NCBI GenBank assembly: GCA_018376005.1 | Contig: JAHACE010000063.1 | Span: 1 to 6,104, forward strand | DNA: 6,104 bases | Direction of reading: 5' to 3' | DNA from: Atopobium sp. | GTDB lineage: Bacteria > Actinomycetota > Coriobacteriia > Coriobacteriales > Atopobiaceae | Shown: piece by piece, positions 1 to 3,967 of the stretch | How positions within the stretch are numbered: the first letter of the stretch is position 1 | Layout: the number at the start of each line of letters is the position of its first letter | Notes under the pieces: generated by a model | What the model saw: only the letters and a program-made list of their open reading frames with translations | What the model was told of the DNA's origin: nothing | Database searches by the model: none | Position numbers and translations under genes: made by a program

Positions 1-537
1 AAGACCTCAATTGGCGAGAATTGCGTGGTAGGCCCTAACACTCGTCTGACCGATACGCTTGTTGGCAACGACGCTGTTGTCGATGAGACTGTAGCTATCA
101 ACGCACAGGTAGACGACTTTGCTACCTGCGGTCCTCGCGCTTACTTGCGTCCAGGCACTCACCTTATGCCTCATGCCAAAGCAGGCACCCACGTTGAAAT
201 CAAAAATTCAACTATCGGTGAAGGCTCTAAGGTACCTCACCTCTCCTACATTGGTGACACTACCATGGGCTCCGGCGTCAATATTGGCGCAGGTTCAATT
301 ACGTGCAATTACGACGGTTACCACAAGTTCAAGACTAACATTGGCAACAACGTCTTTGTTGGATCCGATACCATGATGGTGGCACCTGTCTCAATTGGTG
401 ATGGCGCACTTGTGGGGGCAAGTTCGTGCATCACAAAGGATGTACCAGCAGATGCGCTTGCACTCGAGCGCTCTGAGCAGAAAATTGTTGAGGGATACGC
501 CGCCCAGAGGCGTCACAAGCTTGAGAAAGAGGACTAG
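1..537 (+). CDS. glmU: GlmU C-terminal part (5'-truncated by window edge)
   Basis: This is the acetyltransferase half of bifunctional GlmU, which acetylates glucosamine-1-phosphate with acetyl-CoA and, through its N-terminal domain, forms UDP-GlcNAc for peptidoglycan in the cytoplasm. The frame is open from base 1, so 178 codons are visible of a family length near 450-460 and the uridylyltransferase domain lies outside the window. The left-handed beta-helix hexapeptide pattern is clear (IGENC, VGPNT, IGEGS, IGDTT, VNIGAG, VGSDT). Counting from the first visible codon, I see the expected active-site residues by comparison with E. coli GlmU: R50 in LRPG, K68 in EIKN, the catalytic-type H80 in PHLSYIGD, Y83, N94, N103-Y104 in CNYDG, and K109 in HKFKT. 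The stop codon abuts the ATG of prs, so the two genes are almost certainly co-transcribed. A GTG at 25 is internal to the helix and is not a credible start. Confidence 0.96.
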   Translation, partial: KTSIGENCVVGPNTRLTDTLVGNDAVVDETVAINAQVDDFATCGPRAYLRPGTHLMPHAKAGTHVEIKNSTIGEGSKVPHLSYIGDTTMGSGVNIGAGSITCNYDGYHKFKTNIGNNVFVGSDTMMVAPVSIGDGALVGASSCITKDVPADALALERSEQKIVEGYAAQRRHKLEKED

Positions 538-1533
538 ATGTTCGAGAACCTGAGTGATCCGCTATTAGTTGCTAGAAACATCAAGCTCTACACCGGTACA
601 GGCAACCCTGAACTGGCTCGTAAAGTTGCAGACATTCTTCACCTAGAGCTACAAGGCCTTCTCCTCGAGAAGTTTGCTAACGGAGAAATCTACGCTCGCT
701 TTGACGAGTCTGTCCGCGGCGACGAGGTCTTCTTCATTCAGTCTATGGCAGGCGTCAACGTCAACGATTTGGTTATGGAGACGCTGATTGTTGCTGACGC
801 TGCAAAGCGCGCATCTGCTAACAGCTTTACCGTGGTTATCCCTCACTACGCATATGCTCGTCAGGACCGCAAAGCCGCTGCTCGCGAGCCTATTACTGCT
901 CGTCTGATAGCAAATCTGCTTGAGAACGCTGGCGTTGACCGCGTCATCACACTTGACTTGCACCAAGGCCAAATCCAGGGCTTCTTTGACATTCCTGTTT
1001 CTCACCTGACTGCTCTCTACCTTCTGGGCGATTACTTTAAGAACAAGCCATTTGACTGGGAGAATACCGTTGTTGTCTCCCCTGATATGGGTCGCGCAAA
1101 GGCTGCTAAGAAGCTCTCTGACTACCTGGACTGCGGCCTTGCTATTGCTCACAAGAGCCGTCCTCGCCACAACGAGAGTGCTGTTATGGGCATCATCGGC
1201 GATATCAAGGGCAAGACCTGTATTGTTAACGACGACATGATTGATACCGCAGGTACCCTCTGTGCTTCTGTTGTTAAGCTGAAGGAATTGGGTGCTGGTG
1301 ACATCTATGTCTGCGCAACCCACGGCATCTTCTCTGGTCCTGCAATCGAGCGCCTCAACAACGCTCCTATCGAGGAGTGCGTGGTTACCGACGCAATTCC
1401 TTGTGCGGCAGCAAACCAGGAAGGTTCCAAGATTAAGACGATTACCATTGCAAACGAGCTTGCCGAGGCAATCTACGCTGTCTACACCGACCGCCCTGTC
1501 TCCGATATCTTCGGCGGCGACTTTAACCTGTAA
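538..1533 (+). CDS. prs: Ribose-phosphate pyrophosphokinase (PRPP synthetase)
   Basis: Prs makes PRPP from ribose-5-phosphate and ATP, feeding purine, pyrimidine, His, Trp and NAD synthesis in the cytoplasm. The 331-residue product is slightly longer than the usual ~315. Visible motifs are FANGE at 46-50, the ATP-site YARQDRK at 106-112, DLHQGQIQGFFD at 140-151 (the class I signature region, with metal-binding H142), the flexible-loop HKSRPR at 205-210 (K206 and R208 match the catalytic Lys/Arg pair), and the PRPP-binding loop VNDDMIDTAGT at 230-240. The ATG directly follows the glmU stop with no spacer. A purine-rich Shine-Dalgarno (GAAAGAGG) lies inside the glmU tail about 6 nt upstream, which supports this start and translational coupling. 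Codon use is strongly biased (GCT, CGT, CCT, AAG), as expected for a highly expressed gene. The operon ends at the terminator at 1654-1690. Confidence 0.97.
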   Translation: MFENLSDPLLVARNIKLYTGTGNPELARKVADILHLELQGLLLEKFANGEIYARFDESVRGDEVFFIQSMAGVNVNDLVMETLIVADAAKRASANSFTVVIPHYAYARQDRKAAAREPITARLIANLLENAGVDRVITLDLHQGQIQGFFDIPVSHLTALYLLGDYFKNKPFDWENTVVVSPDMGRAKAAKKLSDYLDCGLAIAHKSRPRHNESAVMGIIGDIKGKTCIVNDDMIDTAGTLCASVVKLKELGAGDIYVCATHGIFSGPAIERLNNAPIEECVVTDAIPCAAANQEGSKIKTITIANELAEAIYAVYTDRPVSDIFGGDFNL

Positions 1534-1541
1534 CCCCGCAG

Positions 1542-1640
1542 GCAGGTCAGCCGCGCGTGCGACGGCAACAATACCGCAGGTCAATTGCGCGCGGGCGACG
1601 ACGGCAATACTGCAGGTCAAACGTGCGTGCGAGCGCGGAT
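1542..1640. repeat. Short tandem GC-rich repeat just after prs
   Basis: Three imperfect units each begin with GCAGGTCA, at 1542, 1576 and 1612, giving spacings of 34 and 36 bp. The first two also share GCGCG, GCGACG and GGCAA(C)AATAC-like blocks; the third decays after about 25 bp. The repeat lies in the 3' UTR of glmU-prs, between the prs stop and the terminator hairpin. I see no start codon with a Shine-Dalgarno here and assign no function. Confidence 0.7.
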
Positions 1641-1653
1641 CGCAAGTGATTTC

Positions 1654-1690
1654 AACCCGGTATCCATTTCGTATGGATACCGGGTTTCTT
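1654..1690 (+). terminator. Rho-independent terminator of glmU-prs
   Basis: The arms AACCCGGTATCCAT (1654-1667) and ATGGATACCGGGTT (1673-1686) are perfect complements, forming a 14-bp stem with a 5-nt loop TTCGT. A T-rich tail (TTTCTT, 1685-1690) follows. It sits 121 nt after the prs stop, which fits the end of the operon. The T tract is short and broken, so efficiency is uncertain, but the stem is by far the best hairpin near the gene end. The near-symmetrical A-rich 5' flank is poor, so it is mainly a forward-strand terminator. Confidence 0.85.
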
Positions 1691-1773
1691 ATGCGAAAGC
1701 GCTGGGAGTGGATGGGGTTTCTCGCCAGGTGGGCGGTGTGAGCTGGCGTGCAATCAGCGCACGCCTGGAGCGA

Positions 1774-1894
1774 GCCTGATTTTCTCGCCATGTCTGAACG
1801 ATTTGCCGGAAAAGTACACGAAGTCTGAGTGGTTTTGCCGGTTTTTCTCGCCATATCTGAGTAAATTCACTCAGACATGATGCAGCTTTCGGGC
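1774..1894. repeat. Element A: ~31-nt units ending in an inverted unit
   Basis: Three direct units of 31-32 nt start with GCCTG or GCCGG at 1774, 1805 and 1837, and each carries TCTGA about 18-20 nt in. The third is followed by an inverted arm: TCTGAGT (1856-1862) pairs with ACTCAGA (1869-1875) around a 6-nt loop. The inverted arm extends to 1894, and its reverse complement matches the second unit at 19 of 26 positions (hand count). The order is therefore X, Y, X, inverted Y. The X units contain TTTTCTCGCCAT. No open frame with a ribosome site fits. It could be a structured RNA or a REP-like repeat. Confidence 0.6.
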
Positions 1895-1930
1895 TCAAAA
1901 ATTCAGGGCTGAAGCGCCTATCTTTTATGC

Positions 1931-2048
1931 GCCTGATTTCATCAAAGAATCTGTAAATTTTGCCTAAAAATGCAAAAGAAACTGTGGATTTGCCTGATTT
2001 TGTTAAAGAATCTGTGCCACAAATACAGATTCTTTGCACTTTTCAGGC
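1931..2048. repeat. Element B: diverged second copy of element A
   Basis: Units beginning GCCT start at 1931, 1962 and 1992 (31, 30 and ~29 nt). Two of them carry AAAGAATCTGT and the middle one the related AAAGAAACTGT. The third unit is followed by an inverted arm to 2048. The reverse complement of 2025-2048 matches the middle unit at 18 of 24 positions, reproducing the X, Y, X, inverted Y order of element A. The X units share GCCTGATTT with element A, and the Y forms share GAAAAGT-CA, so the two elements look homologous. The TTCTCGCCA core is replaced here by AAAGAATCTG-type sequence. Confidence 0.6.
2005..2035. terminator. Strong symmetrical hairpin, possible bidirectional terminator
   Basis: AAAGAATCTGT (2005-2015) and ACAGATTCTTT (2025-2035) form a perfect 11-bp stem with a 9-nt loop. 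An outer GCCTGA (1992-1997) also pairs with TCAGGC (2043-2048) across a 7x7 internal loop. The stem is flanked by T-rich sequence on both strands (GCACTTTT downstream on plus, TTTAACAAAA on minus). It could therefore end minus-strand transcription from pcp, 83 nt past the pcp stop, and any read-through from prs. Neither tail is a good U tract, so the terminator role is tentative; the hairpin is certain. Confidence 0.4.
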
Positions 2049-2072
2049 GCGCGATGGCGAGAAGCGCGCCTG
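2044..2072. repeat. 9-bp GC-rich hairpin carrying the TGGCGAGAA word in its loop
   Basis: CAGGCGCGC (2044-2052) and GCGCGCCTG (2064-2072) are exact complements around an 11-nt loop, GATGGCGAGAA, which contains the complete repeated 9-mer. It lies 46 nt beyond the pcp stop on the minus strand. With no T run after it in either direction, it is not a standard intrinsic terminator by itself. It overlaps the right end of element B and shares bases with the 15-bp inverted repeat ending at 2083. Confidence 0.65.
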
Positions 2073-2117
2073 GCGAGAAACCCGTGCGCTCGAGGACCAC
2101 CCTCAGCAGCGCGAGTT

Positions 2118-2825
2118 CTAGCAGGTCGTTCCGCTTTCGGAATCCGTAAGATCAACGTCGTTTGCAAGCGCTGCTTCCAACGCAACCTGCAAACCGCGAG
2201 TCATCATCTCCAGCGACATGCTTGGCACCGGGCGGAACTTCTCACCCGCAGTGTCCTTTTCACCTGCGGCGTTCTTCTCGGCGGCTGCAGCGTTTTTCTC
2301 GACAACCTGCTCCGTTGCGAACGGTACATGCAGAAACGTGCCGCGAGTCTCCGGAAACCTTGTGGCCAACGCGTGAAGGACCTGATACATGACATCGTTG
2401 CAGACGTACGTGCCCGCAGTGTACGAGACCGCCGCGGGGATCTCCGCCTGGTTCATGGCGGCCACCATGGCGTTTACCGGCAGCGATGCAAAATACGCGT
2501 CGGGAGCGCCGTCGATGATGCGCTGCGAGAGCGGCTGCTTGCCCGCGTTGTCGGGGATTCGCGCGTGAGCCCAGTTGATGCCCACAAACTCGGGCGTAAT
2601 CTTGCTTCTTCCACCCGCTTGTCCCACGCAAAGCACAATCTCGGGACGCTCCGCTTCAAGCGCGTCGATAACCTTCTGAGCGCCAGCGCCAAACTCAACA
2701 GGTACGTGCAGTTTTATCACTTGGGCACCGCCAATAGTCTCGGGCAACGCCTTCACGGCCTCCCAAGCTGGATTGATTTTCTCGCCACCAAAAGGCTCAA
2801 ATCCGGTAACCAGAATCTTTGTCAT
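2118..2825 (-). CDS. pcp: Pyrrolidone-carboxylate peptidase (pyroglutamyl peptidase I)
   Basis: Pcp is a cytoplasmic cysteine peptidase (family C15) that removes N-terminal pyroglutamate from peptides. The 235-residue product starts with the typical MTKILVTGFEPFGGEKINPAW. The catalytic triad is in place: E79 in GGRSKITPEF (69-80 region), C142 in SYTAGTYVCNDVMY, and H166 in TFLHVPF. The family is usually ~215 residues. The excess is a low-complexity insert at about 176-196 (EKNAAAA-EKNAAG-EKDTAG-EK) between the catalytic-His strand and the conserved PSMSLE helix, where a surface loop is expected. The ATG is supported by GGAGG at 2831-2835, 5 nt upstream. The gene faces away from pth and towards prs, and stands alone. 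Its codons (many GCG, CCC, TCG, ACG) differ from those of prs and nfnB, which fits lower expression or separate acquisition. Confidence 0.95.
   Translation of the reverse strand: MTKILVTGFEPFGGEKINPAWEAVKALPETIGGAQVIKLHVPVEFGAGAQKVIDALEAERPEIVLCVGQAGGRSKITPEFVGINWAHARIPDNAGKQPLSQRIIDGAPDAYFASLPVNAMVAAMNQAEIPAAVSYTAGTYVCNDVMYQVLHALATRFPETRGTFLHVPFATEQVVEKNAAAAEKNAAGEKDTAGEKFRPVPSMSLEMMTRGLQVALEAALANDVDLTDSESGTTC
2238..2300 (-). repeat. Degenerate in-frame repeat inside pcp (EK-N/D-AAG)
   Basis: The 63 bp encode residues 176-196 of Pcp as four EK steps spaced 7, 6 and 6 residues apart, the last two being GEK. In DNA terms the sense strand shows GAGAAAAACGC, GAGAAGAACGC, GGTGAAAAGGAC and GGTGAGAAG. 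These are degenerate relatives of GGCGAGAA, the core of the word repeated across the window. The tract looks like expansion of a short repeat in a tolerant loop. Confidence 0.65.
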
Positions 2826-2877
2826 CTTGTCCTCCGCGCCTCGATTGCGGTTGCTCGCTGTTGCTTGCCATCGGTTG

Positions 2878-2938
2878 CCGCGCGCCGATCGCTGTTCGCC
2901 GCATGTCCCGCACGCTGTTCACCGCGCGCCGATCGCTG
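2878..2938. repeat. 17-bp direct repeat in the pcp-pth divergent spacer
   Basis: CCGCGCGCCGATCGCTG occurs exactly at 2878-2894 and again at 2922-2938, a 44-bp period. Related GCTGTTC and CGCCG words lie nearby. The 230-bp spacer (2826-3055) must hold promoters for both divergent genes, so the copies could be paired regulator sites. Equally, they could be slippage products of a GC-rich simple-sequence region. I could not pick a convincing -35/-10 pair for either gene. Confidence 0.6.
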
Positions 2939-3055
2939 CACGCCGAGCACATCGCCGCGACCGTCCTGCCAACCGCGAGCTCAGTTCACGCTGGTCGAAC
3001 CTGTCGTTTTCCCTTACCATCATAAACGTACACATCTCAAACGGAAGGAAATTCG

Positions 3056-3625
3056 ATGCACGGTAACAAAATTGTGCTTGTAGCGGGCCTGGGAAATCCT
3101 TGCGAGAAATACGCGCGCACCAGGCACAATGCTGGTTTTGCCGTCGTCGATGCCCTTGCCGAGCGCCACGGCGTTTCGTACTGGAAAAGCGAGGCGGGCT
3201 GCCAGGTCACGGAGATCACCCTTCCCGCTGCTCCCGGAGCCGCATCTGGCGAGAAACGCCATGTACTCCTAGCCAAACCCCAGGACTTCATGAACACCAG
3301 TGGCGGTCCCCTCTCCAAACTTGCTCGTGCGCACCACCTTCAACCTGCACAAATCCTGGTTATTCACGATGAGGTTGACCTCGCAGAAGGCCAACTCAAC
3401 TTCAAGGAAGGCGGCGGACTCAACTCGCATAACGGGCTGCGCTCCATCGCCGACAAACTCCAGACCAGGGATTTTATGCGCCTGCAGTTTGGCATCGGTC
3501 GCCCTCCTGGAAAGATGCCGGTGGCAGACTATGTTCTGCGCGAGCTCAAGGGAAACAACCTGGAAGACTTTCTGGTCACCGCCCAGACAGCGGCCGATCA
3601 GGTGGAGCAACTCCTCCGCAGCTAG
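3056..3625 (+). CDS. pth: Peptidyl-tRNA hydrolase
   Basis: Pth cleaves the ester bond of peptidyl-tRNAs that drop off the ribosome, releasing tRNA for reuse; it is a cytoplasmic monomer. The 189-residue length is normal. Residues matching the E. coli catalytic set are N14 in AGLGNP, H24 in TRHNAG, and D105 in LVIHDEVDL; N80 in QDFMNTSGG and N126 in SHNGL match the substrate-binding asparagines. The ATG has a good Shine-Dalgarno (GGAAGGAAA, about 3041-3049). A loop at residues 57-67 (PAAPGAASGEK) is longer than in E. coli Pth and carries the TGGCGAGAAA word at 3247-3256. pth often lies directly after glmU-prs; here pcp and repeats intervene. Its last 14 bases are duplicated downstream at 3726-3739. 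I see no clear terminator after it. Confidence 0.96.
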   Translation: MHGNKIVLVAGLGNPCEKYARTRHNAGFAVVDALAERHGVSYWKSEAGCQVTEITLPAAPGAASGEKRHVLLAKPQDFMNTSGGPLSKLARAHHLQPAQILVIHDEVDLAEGQLNFKEGGGLNSHNGLRSIADKLQTRDFMRLQFGIGRPPGKMPVADYVLRELKGNNLEDFLVTAQTAADQVEQLLRS

Positions 3626-3739
3626 CCCGCGCGTCGCCACTGCACGCCCTCTCGGCGCCGCACCCGTACGCCCGCGCGTCGCCGCGTCCGCACGTCCGCG
3701 CTGCCCCGCCGAGCTTCTCGCCCACCCTCCGCAGCTAGC
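3613..3739. repeat. Duplicated pth tail flanking a 113-bp GC-rich segment
   Basis: CCTCCGCAGCTAGC, which encodes the end of pth including its TAG stop, lies at 3613-3626 and is repeated exactly at 3726-3739. Between them is a very GC-rich segment with its own direct repeat, GCCCGCGCGTCGCC at 3625-3638 and 3670-3683 (period 45), and a near-match to the repeated word, TTCTCGCCC at 3715-3723. The layout resembles an insertion or local duplication within the last codons of pth that restored the original end. No gene is seen. The segment could also be an old simple-sequence expansion. Confidence 0.6.
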
Positions 3740-3790
3740 AGGCAAAACTTTCTACGAAATATTTATGCTCATTCATGAATTACTCATGCC

Positions 3791-3820
3791 TTGAATCATG
3801 CGCAAATAGTACAATAGATA
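3791..3820 (+). promoter_or_regulatory. Candidate sigma-70-type promoter for nfnAB
   Basis: The AT-rich stretch after the GC-rich segment holds TTGAAT at 3791-3796 and, 18 bp on, TAGATA at 3815-3820. A better -10 match, TACAAT at 3810-3815, would pair at 17 bp only with the weak TGCCTT at 3787-3792. Either choice puts the start of transcription near 3822-3828, leaving a leader of about 140-145 nt before nfnA. This is the only promoter-like AT-rich site in 3627-3967. Confidence 0.4.
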
Positions 3821-3832
3821 TGTTGTTTGCGA

Positions 3833-3857
3833 ATACGGGGTTACCCAGACCTCGTAT
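3833..3857 (+). other. Leader hairpin 1 upstream of nfnA
   Basis: ATACG (3833-3837) pairs with CGTAT (3853-3857), and the stem continues through G-U, G-C, G-C and U-A pairs, about nine pairs in all with a small ACCCA-type loop (about 3843-3847). It would lie at the very 5' end of the predicted nfnA leader. No known riboswitch or T-box signature is recognisable, so a regulatory role is only a possibility. Confidence 0.35.
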
Positions 3858-3879
3858 GCGTGAGATACATGCGTCACCT

Positions 3880-3913
3880 ACTACTGTCTTCTCGCCAGAA
3901 GGCACGCTGTAGT
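3880..3913 (+). other. Leader hairpin 2 with TTCTCGCCA at its tip
   Basis: ACTAC (3880-3884) pairs with GTAGT (3909-3913). After a 4-nt bulge (3905-3908), TGTCTTCT (3885-3892) pairs with AGAAGGCA (3897-3904), including one G-U, leaving a tetraloop CGCC (3893-3896). The repeated 9-mer at 3889-3897 forms the tip and loop. The hairpin ends 36 nt before the strong ribosome site AGGAGAGGAG (3949-3958) of nfnA and has no T tract, so it is not a terminator. Confidence 0.45.
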
Positions 3914-3967
3914 GCGGCGCGTCAACTCACTCGCAGTTTTGTTGTGTTAGGAGAGGAGTACCGCTGA

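Larger units (their letters stand above)
1719..2079. other. Cluster of five TTCTCGCCA motifs
   Basis: Exact copies on the plus strand lie at 1719-1727, 1782-1790 and 1845-1853; inverted copies (TGGCGAGAA) lie at 2055-2063 and 2071-2079. The first three are preceded by at least one more T (TTTCTCGCCA), and two are followed by TRTCTGA. The pair at 2055 and 2071 is only 16 bp apart. A further non-coding copy lies at 3889-3897. The same word occurs in coding DNA at 12-20, 2779-2787, 3247-3255, 4363-4371 and 5460-5468, always as in-frame GGC GAG AAN in the sense strand. The role is unknown; a DNA-uptake-type or REP-type signature is one reading. Confidence 0.7.
1715..2083. repeat. Repeat-rich gene-less block framed by a 15-bp inverted repeat
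   Basis: GGGTTTCTCGCCAGG at 1715-1729 is exactly inverted at 2069-2083 (CCTGGCGAGAAACCC). The intervening 369-bp block lies between the prs terminator and the 3' end of convergent pcp and holds no credible gene. It contains two diverged copies of a ~120-bp element (1774-1894 and 1931-2048), a GGCGTGC/GCACGCC hairpin at 1745-1765, and five copies of TTCTCGCCA/TGGCGAGAA. Base composition swings from GC-rich edges to an AT-rich core (about 1895-2040). The block resembles a MITE or BIME/REPIN-type non-coding repeat cluster. I see no transposase and no convincing target duplication, so mobility is inference only. Confidence 0.5.

Noticed and set aside
25..27. GTG start for a short separate gene at 25
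   Set aside because: The reading frame is open through base 1, the sequence before it (KTSIGENC) continues the GlmU beta-helix, and no Shine-Dalgarno precedes it.
649..1854. Long minus-strand open frame (~400 codons) antisense to prs, beginning MARK
   Set aside because: It lies opposite an unmistakable prs and crosses the terminator and repeats. Its product has no recognisable domain, and its MARK starts are simply the repeated ATGGCGAGAAAA word read as codons.
1542..2048. CRISPR array
   Set aside because: The ~31-35-bp periodic units have no conserved repeat separated by unique spacers; similarity runs through whole units, and there are only three per cluster with inverted arms. No cas genes are present.
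1534..2117. tRNA or other standard RNA gene in the prs-pcp spacer
   Set aside because: No GGTTCGAATCC-like T-arm, cloverleaf or 3' acceptor pattern could be found on either strand.
2034..3083. Plus-strand open frame (~350 codons) antisense to pcp
   Set aside because: pcp on the minus strand has its full catalytic triad and a strong Shine-Dalgarno. The opposite frame is Arg/Ser/Ala-rich shadow sequence typical of GC-rich codons.
3816..3967. Known riboswitch or T-box upstream of nfnA
   Set aside because: No specifier loop, T-box core, or recognisable FMN, TPP, SAM or cobalamin core is seen, and there is no terminator hairpin with a T tract.
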